Source of the DNA: G965207335 sp965207335
Lineage (GTDB): Bacteria > Pseudomonadota > Gammaproteobacteria > PS1 > Pseudothioglobaceae
Length of the DNA: 64,000 nt
Direction of reading: 5' to 3'
NCBI GenBank assembly: GCA_965207335.1
Contig: OZ242267.1
Coordinates: 1,178,001-1,242,000 of the forward strand
Shown here: in pieces, positions 36,388 through 44,055 of the stretch
How positions within the stretch are numbered: the stretch's first letter is position 1
How the letters are laid out: the number at the start of each line of letters is the position of its first letter
Notes under the pieces: generated by a model
Told to the model about the DNA's origin: nothing
What the model saw: the letters and a program-made list of their open reading frames with translations, nothing else
Databases searched by the model: none
Translations under genes and position numbers: made by a program

Positions 36388-36404
36388 AAAACCTTTGCAT
36401 AAAT
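36388..36404 (+). repeat. Solo MITE terminal repeat
   Basis: AAACCTTTGCATAAATA lies directly before the murE start codon with no partner end. It is a relic of an excised or truncated element. It leaves murE with no recognisable Shine-Dalgarno sequence. Confidence 0.5.
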
Positions 36405-37892
36405 ATGCTTAATAAAATTATAACCATTGAAAATTTGCTATGTGGGTTAGATTCTAATGTTGATTATTTTATTGATAAAAACAAACAAATAACAAATATT
36501 AGTTTAGATAGCAGGGATATAAAAAATGGTGATGTTTTTGTTGCCTTAGATAGTATTAGCGGTAATAATAACGGCATTGACTATGCACTTGATGCCCTAA
36601 AAAATGGTGCTTGTTTAATATTAGTTGATAAAAATACTGTTATCAATAATATAAAAATCAAAGATAGGCTAATCAAAGTAAAAAATCTAGCTAATTACTT
36701 GGATATACTAGCACAAAGAGTATATAAAAAAGCAGGTGGTAAGACTATTATTGCAACAACAGGGACTAATGGCAAAAGCACTGTTAGTTGTTTTATAATG
36801 CAGTTATTAAATTATTTATCGCCAAATAGCAGTGCTAGTGTAGGCACTTTAGGGGTTCAAAGCTTGGATGATTATGGCAATATTATTGACATATACACAA
36901 ATATTAAACACACCACACCCGATATTTTTACCTTGTACAAGATATTAGATGATATTGATTATAAATATTGCGTTATAGAAGCATCATCACACGCCTTAGC
37001 ACAAAATAGACTAGCAGGGCTTACAATACACACTGCAATATTTACCAATATTAGCTGTGACCATCTTGATTATCACATAACTATGGATAATTATTTTGCT
37101 AGTAAATTAAAGTTGTTTAACAAAGATTTAAAGGCTATGATTATTAATTATGATGATAATTTTGGTAAAAAAATATACAAACTAAATAGTAATGCCAAAA
37201 AAATAACTTATGGCTTAGATAAAAATTCTAAACTTGATAATTACTACACCCTTGATAGTTATAGTGCTACAAAAGATGGTTTTTTATGCTCTTTTCAGGG
37301 TAATTATTTTAACTTATATATGCTAGGATTATTTAATTTATATAATATCTTAGCGGCTATATCATTAACTCATTCTTTAGGTTTTGACAGTGCAAATATA
37401 GTTAAATACTTGCCTAAATTAAAACCTACCAGAGGTAGAATGCAAAAAATCAACAACAGCCTTGTTTGGATAGACTTTGCTCACACACCAGATGCATTAT
37501 ATCAGGCATTATTAGCTATAAAAAATCATTATTCAAAATATAATATAGTCTTAGTTTTTGGTTGTGGTGGAGATAGAGATAAAGCAAAACGCCCACAAAT
37601 GGGAGCTATTGCAGATAAATTGGCAAGTAGTATTGTCCTAACTAGCGATAACTCTCGTAGTGAAAGCTCAAATGCTATAATACAGGATATTAAACAAGGT
37701 ATAAATAACACCAAAGCTAAAATAATTATTGATAGAAAAGAGGCAATTAACTATGCCATAAAAAACTTAACATATAATGAGTGTTTATTAATAGCTGGCA
37801 GAGGATGTGAAGAATATCAAATTATAGCTAATAAAAAAATTAAACTCAATGATATACAAGTAGCAAGTAATGCCATTAATAACACTAAATAA
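36405..37892 (+). CDS. murE: UDP-N-acetylmuramoyl-tripeptide synthetase MurE
   Basis: Adds meso-diaminopimelate to UDP-MurNAc-L-Ala-D-Glu in peptidoglycan synthesis. Signatures are SLDSRDIKNGDVFVAL at the N-terminal domain, ATP loop TTGTNGKSTV, the SHALAQNRLAG segment with SCDHLDYH, and the C-terminal DNSRSESS (Dap-binding DNxR) with AGRGCEEYQ. The length is 495 aa. It overlaps murF by 23 bp. ftsI and mraY do not flank the pair, so the usual dcw cluster is split. Confidence 0.95.
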   Translation: MLNKIITIENLLCGLDSNVDYFIDKNKQITNISLDSRDIKNGDVFVALDSISGNNNGIDYALDALKNGACLILVDKNTVINNIKIKDRLIKVKNLANYLDILAQRVYKKAGGKTIIATTGTNGKSTVSCFIMQLLNYLSPNSSASVGTLGVQSLDDYGNIIDIYTNIKHTTPDIFTLYKILDDIDYKYCVIEASSHALAQNRLAGLTIHTAIFTNISCDHLDYHITMDNYFASKLKLFNKDLKAMIINYDDNFGKKIYKLNSNAKKITYGLDKNSKLDNYYTLDSYSATKDGFLCSFQGNYFNLYMLGLFNLYNILAAISLTHSLGFDSANIVKYLPKLKPTRGRMQKINNSLVWIDFAHTPDALYQALLAIKNHYSKYNIVLVFGCGGDRDKAKRPQMGAIADKLASSIVLTSDNSRSESSNAIIQDIKQGINNTKAKIIIDRKEAINYAIKNLTYNECLLIAGRGCEEYQIIANKKIKLNDIQVASNAINNTK

Positions 37893-39186
37893 TATTGCCA
37901 AAATTTTAGGTAATAAAAAATATATAAATTCAAGTTTAGAAATAAGCAGTATTGTTATTGACAGCCGTAAAGCAGTTAGCAACTCATTATTTATTGCTAT
38001 TAAAGGTGATAATGATGACGGACATAATCATATTGAAGATGCACTACATAACGGTGCTATTGCTGTTATTACTAATAAAAAAATAATAACTAGTTTGGCT
38101 GTTATTGTAGTTGTTGATACTAGGCTAGCATTTGGCAAAATATCAGCATTTATTAGAAGTAGTTTAACGACTACTGTATTTGCTATTACAGGTAGTAACG
38201 GCAAAACTACTACCAAAGATATGCTAGGTAATATTTTAAAACAATCCGCAAGCACACTTGTTACAAAAGGCAATCTTAATAACGATCTTGGGGTGCCTAT
38301 TACTTTGTGTAATTTATTAGCCAAACATAAATATGCGGTAATTGAAATGGGGGCTAATCATTTATACGAAATAAAATATTTATGTAGTCTAGCAAAACCT
38401 AACATAGCCTTAGTAACTAATGCGGTAGATGCCCATATAGGTGAATTTGGTTCTTGGGATAATATAGTCAAGGCAAAAAGCGAAATATACCAATCCTTAG
38501 AAGTAGATGGAATTGCTGTAATTAATAATAATTTACCGTACAAGAGTATGTTTATTGATATTTTACCCACCAAAAATATTTATAAATTTGGGGTAGATAG
38601 TGATATATATGCTAGCAATATTACTCAAAATTATAACGGTATAAATTTTACTCTGCATCACAAAGACAAATCTATTAATATTAATATGCAATTAATAGGC
38701 AGGCATAATATTGACAATGCCTTAGCATCTGCTTGCTGTGCTATATCACAACATATATCTTTAATTGACATTAAATTAGGTTTAGAGGCAACAAAAGCAG
38801 CTGATGGTAGAATGTGTTTACACAAAACTAAACACAATACAATTATTGATGATAGTTATAATGCTAACCCAGAATCTATGCATACTAGTATTTTGACATT
38901 ATCTAAGTTTCAATGTGAAAAAGTTTTGGTTTTAGGGCTAATGGCAGAATTAGGGCAAAGCAGTAAAAATAAACACCTAGAAATTGTTAATTTTGCTAAA
39001 CATAACAGTATTGATTATATTTATAGCCTAGAAGATAATAATAATTACTATAAAGTAGTAAATTATAACAACAACAATACTTTGGCAAAACTATTATTTA
39101 ATAAGCATAAAAATAGTGCTATTCTAATAAAAGGCTCTAGGTTTGCAAAAATGGAGAGGTTGGTAGATAGTTTAAAAAAACTATAA
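37870..39186 (+). CDS. murF: UDP-N-acetylmuramoyl-tripeptide--D-alanyl-D-alanine ligase
   Basis: Adds D-Ala-D-Ala to the UDP-MurNAc tripeptide. Visible are IDSRKAVSNSLFIAIKGDN, the ATP loop ITGSNGKTTTKDML, IEMGANHLYEI, and DDSYNANPESMHTSI near residue 325. The length of 438 aa is in the family range. It starts inside the 3' end of murE, indicating translational coupling. It is followed by a non-coding stretch and then the convergent plsY. Confidence 0.95.
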   Translation: MPLITLNNIAKILGNKKYINSSLEISSIVIDSRKAVSNSLFIAIKGDNDDGHNHIEDALHNGAIAVITNKKIITSLAVIVVVDTRLAFGKISAFIRSSLTTTVFAITGSNGKTTTKDMLGNILKQSASTLVTKGNLNNDLGVPITLCNLLAKHKYAVIEMGANHLYEIKYLCSLAKPNIALVTNAVDAHIGEFGSWDNIVKAKSEIYQSLEVDGIAVINNNLPYKSMFIDILPTKNIYKFGVDSDIYASNITQNYNGINFTLHHKDKSININMQLIGRHNIDNALASACCAISQHISLIDIKLGLEATKAADGRMCLHKTKHNTIIDDSYNANPESMHTSILTLSKFQCEKVLVLGLMAELGQSSKNKHLEIVNFAKHNSIDYIYSLEDNNNYYKVVNYNNNNTLAKLLFNKHKNSAILIKGSRFAKMERLVDSLKKL

Positions 39187-39255
39187 AATTAGTAATTAAT
39201 AAGGTTATTTACATATATAGAGACTGTAAAAAACTTGTACAAACTCATAGTACTA

Positions 39256-39846
39256 CTAATTAACCTTGTCTTCTTTTTTGTTTAATAAGCGGGAAATATT
39301 GCCCCTGTGAGTCCAAAAAACCCACAAGGACATAGTTATTACCACAAAACTACTAGGTGCATTGTTGGTAAAATAATAAAAAATTACCGAGCTAAGTGCC
39401 ACTGTAATTAGTGCCGATAGTGAGGATATTTTTAATACCTTAGCAATAAATAACCATATTAGTGCTAGCAATAATCCTGATATAAAATTCAATGCTAAGA
39501 TAGTACCTACAAATGTAGCAACACCTTTACCGCCTTTAAAAGAAAACCATATAGGATAAATATGCCCTAAAAACACCGACATAGCCACTAAACTAGATGC
39601 AAACAAGCTAAAACCAAAAAATAACGACAAGGCAACGGGAATAAAGCCTTTTAATAAGTCCAATATTAGCACTACTAGTGCTGGTTTTTTACCACCTATA
39701 CGCAAAACATTTGTAGCACCAGGGTTTTGTGAGCCTAAATTCCTAGGATCTGGTAGGTGCATTAATTTACAAACAATTATTGCACTAGATATTGAGCCTA
39801 GTAAAAAACCTAAGATAATAGTTGTTAATTCAGGTAAGATAGTCAT
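39256..39846 (-). CDS. plsY: Glycerol-3-phosphate acyltransferase PlsY
   Basis: Integral membrane enzyme that transfers acyl from acyl-phosphate to glycerol-3-phosphate, the first step of phospholipid synthesis. Multiple membrane helices are interrupted by the conserved loops GSISSAI, LGSQNPGATNVLRIGGKK and FKGGKGVATFVG. The ATG at 39846 is chosen, because the extra upstream residues (MQRSHFIKK) are read from the adjacent MITE terminal repeat and are not part of the family. About 196 aa. Confidence 0.93.
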   Translation of the reverse strand: MTILPELTTIILGFLLGSISSAIIVCKLMHLPDPRNLGSQNPGATNVLRIGGKKPALVVLILDLLKGFIPVALSLFFGFSLFASSLVAMSVFLGHIYPIWFSFKGGKGVATFVGTILALNFISGLLLALIWLFIAKVLKISSLSALITVALSSVIFYYFTNNAPSSFVVITMSLWVFWTHRGNISRLLNKKEDKVN

Positions 39847-39860
39847 TTTTTTTATAAAAT

Positions 39861-39967
39861 GAGACCTTTGCATAAATAGGGGTTATTAGCAGAATTTTGA
39901 TTTTTGCTTAATGTAAGTGAGTGGAAAGCGGGGTTCTGATGATTATTCATGTTTATGTAAAGGTCTC
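39861..39967 (+). repeat. MITE, subfamily A, internal deletion (107 bp)
   Basis: Both terminal repeats are present and flanked by AAAAT direct repeats. About 55 bp of the core are missing between GATTTTTGCTTAAT and GTAAGTGAGTGG. It separates plsY from folB, which diverge from it. Confidence 0.82.
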
Positions 39968-39974
39968 AAAATAA

Positions 39975-40340
39975 ATGGATATTATATTTATTAAGTCATT
40001 AAAAGTTGATACTGTTATCGGTATTTATGACTGGGAGCGTAAAATTAGACAAGACATAACCTTAGATATAGAAATGTCAGCCAATATAACCAAGGCTAGC
40101 CAAACAGATGCCGTAGAACAAACAGTAGATTATAAAGTAGTTGCTAAAAAAATAATAGCCTTTGTGCAAAAAAGTAATTATCAATTAGTAGAAACTTTGG
40201 CTGAAAAAATATGCGAGTTAATACTAGGCGAGTTTAATATTAACTGGGTAAAGCTAACCCTTAATAAAGGCAGTGTTTTAAAAGGTGCTATGGGAGTAGG
40301 GGTAATTATTCAAAGAACGAATGGCAATAATACATATTAA
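39975..40340 (+). CDS. folB: Dihydroneopterin aldolase
   Basis: Folate pathway: cleaves 7,8-dihydroneopterin to 6-hydroxymethyl-dihydropterin. The 121-aa protein has LKVDTVIGIYDWERKIRQDI near the N-terminus, then DYKVVAKKI, VETLAEKICELIL and the C-terminal NKGSVLKGAMGVGVII. Together these are diagnostic of the family. It overlaps folK, the next enzyme of the pathway, by 20 bp. Confidence 0.94.
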   Translation: MDIIFIKSLKVDTVIGIYDWERKIRQDITLDIEMSANITKASQTDAVEQTVDYKVVAKKIIAFVQKSNYQLVETLAEKICELILGEFNINWVKLTLNKGSVLKGAMGVGVIIQRTNGNNTY

Positions 40341-40800
40341 TATTGGTAGTAATATTGATAAAAAAAATCAAATCAACCTAGCACTAACTAATTTGGCAAA
40401 ACACTTTGATAGCCTAGTATTATCATCTATATACGAAACAGAATCGGTTGGTTTTAAGGGGGATAATTTTTATAATTTAGGTGTTAATACTACAACAGAA
40501 TTAGATATTAAAACAATATATGATATATTACACAATATAGAACTAAGTCAAGGTCGTAAACACAGTAAAGAAAAGTTTTGTGCTAGAAATATTGACTTAG
40601 ATTTAGTGTTATACGGACAAGAAATAAATAAAAAATACAATATTCCTAGAAATGATATTTTAAAATACTCTTTTGTATTAGCACCTCTTGTTGAACTTAT
40701 GCCAAATGCCATTCACCCTGTTGCAAAAATTACTTATAATAAACTATGGCAAAAATTACATTTATATACTAAAATTAACAAGATACCTTTGCATGAATAG
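40321..40800 (+). CDS. folK: 2-amino-4-hydroxy-6-hydroxymethyldihydropteridine pyrophosphokinase
   Basis: HPPK: pyrophosphorylates the pterin product made by FolB. It shows IGSNIDKKNQINLAL, SSIYETESVGF, IELSQGRKHSKEKFCARNIDLDL (catalytic Arg/Asp region) and FVLAPLVEL. The length of 159 aa is normal. The last residues (IPLHE) and TAG stop are supplied by the inserted MITE end, flanked by AACAA duplications. Confidence 0.93.
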   Translation: MAIIHINIGSNIDKKNQINLALTNLAKHFDSLVLSSIYETESVGFKGDNFYNLGVNTTTELDIKTIYDILHNIELSQGRKHSKEKFCARNIDLDLVLYGQEINKKYNIPRNDILKYSFVLAPLVELMPNAIHPVAKITYNKLWQKLHLYTKINKIPLHE

Positions 40801-40945
40801 AGGTGATTAGCAGGGCTCTGATTTTTGCTTAATTGATGATATTCTATTAAGTCTGCCCTAGTTGTTCTAAGGCTAGTTTGATAAAAATTATCAAGTGAGT
40901 GGAAAGCGGGGTTCTGATGATTATTAATGTTTATGCAAAGGTCTC
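40782..40945 (+). repeat. MITE, subfamily A, full length (164 bp)
   Basis: Left end GATACCTTTGCATGAATAG is slightly mutated and the right end GCAAAGGTCTC is intact, flanked by perfect AACAA duplications. It overlaps the 3' end of folK and precedes dsbA. Confidence 0.85.
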
Positions 40946-40982
40946 AACAAATACAACATAAATTTATTAACCGAGAGTAAGT

Positions 40983-41615
40983 ATGATTAAAAAACTATTG
41001 ATATTAGCCCTTTATTTATTTATTTTTAATAGCTTGAGTGCACAAGAATTTACTGAAAGCAGGCACTATAATAAACTTGAAACCCCTATTGCAACAGAAG
41101 TAGATAAAGGCAAAATTGAAGTTAGGGAGTTATTTTGGTATTATTGTCCGCATTGCTTTGATATTGAGCCTAAAGTAAATGCCTATATAGCAAATAAGCC
41201 CAAACAAGTACAATTTGTTCGTCAGCCAGCAGTATTTTCTAAAAGATGGGTAAACGGGGCGATATTTTATTATGTTTTAGAACAATTAAACCAACTTGAA
41301 AAATTGCATGAGAAATTATTTAATGCTATTCATGTTGATAATATTATTTTTAGCACTAAAGAGGATTTTATTGATTGGTTGTCTGTAAATGGAGTTGATA
41401 AAAAACAAGCAGGAAAAGTATTCTCATCTTTTACCATACAAATAAATGTTAATAAGGCCGCTAAAAGAAGTACTAAATATAAGGTAAATAGCGTACCATC
41501 TTTTGTAATAGCAGGTAAATACACCACCACCGTAAAACAAGCTGGGGGGCATAAAAAACTATTTAAACTAATTAATTACCTGACAGATAAAGAAGCAAAA
41601 ATAACTAAAAAATAG
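40983..41615 (+). CDS. dsbA: Thiol:disulfide interchange protein DsbA
   Basis: Periplasmic oxidase that forms disulfides in exported proteins. A signal peptide (KKLLILALYLFIFNSLSA) is followed by the mature protein with active site CPHC (Cys55 to Cys58) in FWYYCPHCFD. The cis-proline loop is VNSVPSFVIAGKY. The length is 210 aa. Monocistronic by position, preceded by a MITE and followed by a repeat block. dsbB is not seen. Confidence 0.93.
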   Translation: MIKKLLILALYLFIFNSLSAQEFTESRHYNKLETPIATEVDKGKIEVRELFWYYCPHCFDIEPKVNAYIANKPKQVQFVRQPAVFSKRWVNGAIFYYVLEQLNQLEKLHEKLFNAIHVDNIIFSTKEDFIDWLSVNGVDKKQAGKVFSSFTIQINVNKAAKRSTKYKVNSVPSFVIAGKYTTTVKQAGGHKKLFKLINYLTDKEAKITKK

Positions 41616-41639
41616 TAAATATTTGATGTACTGTAGTTA

Positions 41640-42310
41640 TTTTATCCGTCATTGCGAGCCTTGTAAAAAGGCGTGGCAATCTCATCTTACAAACACACCC
41701 ACCGTCATTGCGAGCCTTGATAAAGGCGTGGCAATCTCGTCTTACAAAAGCAATGTAATTTAAAAAAAGTACCAAGAATAGTAAGCAAAGCTTACTTTGG
41801 GGAATATCCCCAAACCCCTAACAGCAATTACAGGGTGTTTATTTTGTGTTAAGTTGTTTTTATTGTTTTTTTATTAGAGACCTTTGCATAAATAGGGATG
41901 ATTAACAGAGCTCTGATTTTTGCTTAATTGATGATATTTTATCAAGCCTGCCCTAGTTGTTCTAAAGCTGGTTTGATAAAAATTATCAAGTGAGTGAAAA
42001 GCGGGGTTCTGATGATTATTCATGTTTGTGCAAAGGTCTCCATTAGGGGCAGAACTAGTTTTCGTATTACAATTCACGATACAACAGCCCCTCAAACTCC
42101 CCATATATACATTTTGCTTGTAATTTATATTTTTGTTGTGAGATATTCGCGGTGTAATTTTAAAAAGCACTAAGAATTAAGAATTAGAATTATACCCATC
42201 GTCATTGCGAGACTTGTAAAAGTCGTGGCAATCTCATCCTACAAACACCCATCGTCATTGCGAGACTTGTAAAAGGCGTGGCAATCTCGTCTTGCAAATG
42301 CGGTGTAATG
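41640..42310 (-). repeat. Repeat block with a reverse-oriented modular repeat copy
   Basis: REP-like units at about 41648-41700, 41702-41750, 42195-42240 and 42245-42295 flank a modular repeat in the opposite orientation (41760-42170) that carries the nested MITE. No real gene is seen; open frames here are translations of the repeat. Confidence 0.82.
41877..42040 (+). repeat. MITE, subfamily A, nested in modular repeat
   Basis: Relative to the modular repeat it has the same position and orientation as the copies at 28265, 28799, 30954, 32192 and 62578. Flanks are TATTA and CATTA. Confidence 0.85.
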
Positions 42311-42405
42311 CAAATTATAACAGGCAAGGCTTGTTGTTACAGTGTTCGCAATTATGGGTTAATAATTATTTTACCTACAACATTTATATGACAATATTAT
42401 TTTCT

Positions 42406-42744
42406 TTAGTCTTTAGAGCCGTATGTGCCAGCAGATCCTACTGTGCTAACAGTACCAAGGGTACCAAGGCAACCTAAAGCACAGAAAACACTGCCAGCAG
42501 ATCCTACCGTACCAACTGAGCCTGTACTACCTACCGTGCCACTAGCTGCAGATAAATCTTTCAAACTGGCATTGCTAAAAGCTTTATCTGCATGCGGTAT
42601 AACTAAGTAAGTCACATCTTTACTAGATTCAATGATTTTATATTCTATATTGCTAAAAATACCATCAATATAGGACTTAGGATTAGCTTTAAGTTTCGCA
42701 CGAAATTCTTTGTTGTAAATATCTAATTTATAGTTGTTTTTCAT
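42406..42744 (-). CDS. Candidate RiPP precursor with NHLP-like leader, copy 4 of operon
   Basis: 112-aa protein, last in a row of four paralogues. Residues 1-50 form the leader: NKEFRAKLKANPKSYI and then IEYKIIESSKDVTYLVIPH. This matches the nitrile-hydratase-alpha-like leader family (FRxxL-x-DP and a final strand ending in a Pro). The tail after DLSAASG is almost wholly Gly, Ser, Thr, Val and Ala in tripeptide rhythm (GTVGSTGSVGTVGSAGSV), with two Cys in SVFCALGCLG. The start at 42744 is used to match the MKNN start of its paralogues. No modifying enzyme is adjacent. A repetitive structural protein is the alternative. Confidence 0.72.
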   Translation of the reverse strand: MKNNYKLDIYNKEFRAKLKANPKSYIDGIFSNIEYKIIESSKDVTYLVIPHADKAFSNASLKDLSAASGTVGSTGSVGTVGSAGSVFCALGCLGTLGTVSTVGSAGTYGSKD

Positions 42745-42759
42745 TTTCATTCCCATGTT

Positions 42760-43086
42760 TTAAACTTTGACAGTGCCTGCAGAACCAATTGTAGTTGCTG
42801 TACCTGCAGAACTAAGTGTGGAAACACAACCAATAAGAGAGGCAACACTACCAAGAGTACTCGCACAAGCTATAGTACCTCCGCTACTAGCAGTGCCAGC
42901 AACTGATAAATCACTCAAAGATTCCATATCAAAATTATTATCTATATATGGTATAGCAATATAAGTTATGTCTTTGCTTGATTCAACTACTTTATATTCT
43001 ATTTCACTAAGTGCATTGTTCATATAGCCTTTAGGATTGACCTTTAGTTTAGCACGGAAATCTTTGTCATATAAGTTGTTTTTCAT
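42760..43086 (-). CDS. Candidate RiPP precursor with NHLP-like leader, copy 3 of operon
   Basis: 108 aa. Leader KNNLYDKDFRAKLKVNPKGY and then IEYKVVESSKDITYIAIPY, followed by a short acidic linker (DNNFDMESLSDLSVAG). The tail TASSGGTIACASTLGSVAS continues with one more Cys (LIGCVST) and ends GSAGTVKV. AAGGAG lies 7-8 bases before the ATG, so the gene has its own translation signal. Spacing is 15 bp to the next gene downstream and 20 bp to the one upstream. The double-Cys tail, shared with copy 4 but not with copies 1 and 2, suggests two product classes. Confidence 0.72.
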   Translation of the reverse strand: MKNNLYDKDFRAKLKVNPKGYMNNALSEIEYKVVESSKDITYIAIPYIDNNFDMESLSDLSVAGTASSGGTIACASTLGSVASLIGCVSTLSSAGTATTIGSAGTVKV

Positions 43087-43106
43087 TTTTATCTCCTTAT
43101 GTTAAT

Positions 43107-43433
43107 TTATCTACTAGATACAGTGCCGAGACTAGATACAGAGCCACCACTACTAACTGTACTAAACGAGCCGAATGCTGTGCTTGCTGTACCTATTGTA
43201 CCTATAGAACCAACTGTACCAGCAGTACCCTCAAGTTCGTCTATTCCTACTGAGCCAGATATTTTTTCTAAATCAACTGAGCTGTCAAAATGTGGTATAA
43301 TAACATATGTTATGTCTTTGTTAGACTCAAACACCTTATATTCAACATCATCATATAACAACTCTTTCATTGCAAAACCTGGATTTTCGCGTAATTTAGC
43401 ACGAAAATCTTTGTCATATAAGTTGTTTTTCAT
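43107..43433 (-). CDS. Candidate RiPP precursor with NHLP-like leader, copy 2 of operon
   Basis: 108 aa. Leader NNLYDKDFRAKLRENPGF, AMKELLYDDVEYKVFESN and KDITYVIIPHFD; tail from about residue 65, GTAGTVGSIGTIGTASTAFG, and then alternating S/T/G/V to the end (SSLGTVSSR). There is no cysteine. The leader is almost identical to copy 1 at protein and DNA level, whereas the tails differ: conserved leader, variable core, as is typical of precursor families. Strong RBS AAGGAG. Confidence 0.74.
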   Translation of the reverse strand: MKNNLYDKDFRAKLRENPGFAMKELLYDDVEYKVFESNKDITYVIIPHFDSSVDLEKISGSVGIDELEGTAGTVGSIGTIGTASTAFGSFSTVSSGGSVSSLGTVSSR

Positions 43434-43447
43434 TTTTATCTCCTTAA

Positions 43448-43780
43448 TTAATGTTTGCTAGATACAGTGCCAACTGTACCAGCTGTACCAGCTGAACTAA
43501 ATGTACTAAGTGTTCCAACGGCAGAGGCTGCTGTAGCTATAGTACCAATTGAACCTATTGTACCTGCTGAACCAGTAGGAACATCAGCTGCAGCTAATAT
43601 TTTATCTAGGTCAGACGAATCTACAATATATGGCATAACAATATATGTTATACTTTTACTAGACTCAAACACCTTATATTCAACATCATCATATAACAAC
43701 TCTTTCATTGCAAAACCTGGATTTTTGCGTAATTTAGCACGAAAATCTTTGTTATACAGATTATTTTCATTATTATTCAT
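43448..43780 (-). CDS. Candidate RiPP precursor with NHLP-like leader, copy 1 (promoter-proximal)
   Basis: 110 aa, first gene of the operon. Leader NNLYNKDFRAKLRKNPGF, AMKELLYDDVEYKVFESS and ITYIVMPYIV; linker DLDKILAAADVPTG; tail SAGTIGSIGTIATAASAVG, then TLSTFSSAGTAGTVGTVSSKH. The tail has no charge until the last residues and no Cys. AAGGA lies 7 bases before the ATG, and a TATAAT box lies about 40 bp further upstream. In the NHLP family such leaders guide enzymes making azoles, lanthionines or proteusin-type epimers; which applies here cannot be told. Confidence 0.74.
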   Translation of the reverse strand: MNNNENNLYNKDFRAKLRKNPGFAMKELLYDDVEYKVFESSKSITYIVMPYIVDSSDLDKILAAADVPTGSAGTIGSIGTIATAASAVGTLSTFSSAGTAGTVGTVSSKH

Positions 43781-43819
43781 TTTTAGTCCTTAAAAAATTA
43801 TTAAACCAATATTAAAACC

Positions 43820-43825
43820 ATTATA
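43820..43825 (-). promoter_or_regulatory. Putative -10 box of the precursor operon
   Basis: On the minus strand this reads TATAAT, 40 bases before the first precursor start codon, with only a weak -35 candidate (TTATAA) at 17-bp spacing. It is the only consensus-quality -10 in the gap. Confidence 0.45.
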
Positions 43826-43837
43826 ACTTAAAAATAA

Positions 43838-43875
43838 TACTTTATAATAATAAAGTTATTATAATTTATAAAGTA
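43838..43875. promoter_or_regulatory. Palindrome upstream of the precursor operon (possible operator)
   Basis: TACTTTATAA (43838-43847) and TTATAAAGTA (43866-43875) are perfect inverted arms, with an inner TAATAA/TTATTA pair. It overlaps the expected -35 region of the precursor promoter and sits between divergent genes, so it could bind a repressor or form a hairpin. Confidence 0.45.
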
Positions 43876-44055
43876 TAAGTGTTTACAGTTGCTTTGAGCA
43901 ATAGAATTAGGACTTTAACTAGTTAAGACCCTAAAAATAATATGGTATTACCATTTTTCAAATAATTTTAGTAAATAAATATTTAAAGATTGCTACATTA
44001 ACAGTTATGCTAAACTGTAATTTTAGTAATTAGCTATTATTTAATAGTCTGGTTA

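Noticed and set aside
37870..37892. Frameshift between murE and murF
   Set aside because: Both products are complete in their own frames; a short overlap with coupled translation is enough.
42425..43793. Long open frames on the + strand opposite the four precursor genes, rich in Val-Pro repeats
   Set aside because: They are the mirror of the GTV-type codons in the precursor tails; they lack ribosome binding sites, and the minus-strand genes have RBS, promoter and family conservation.
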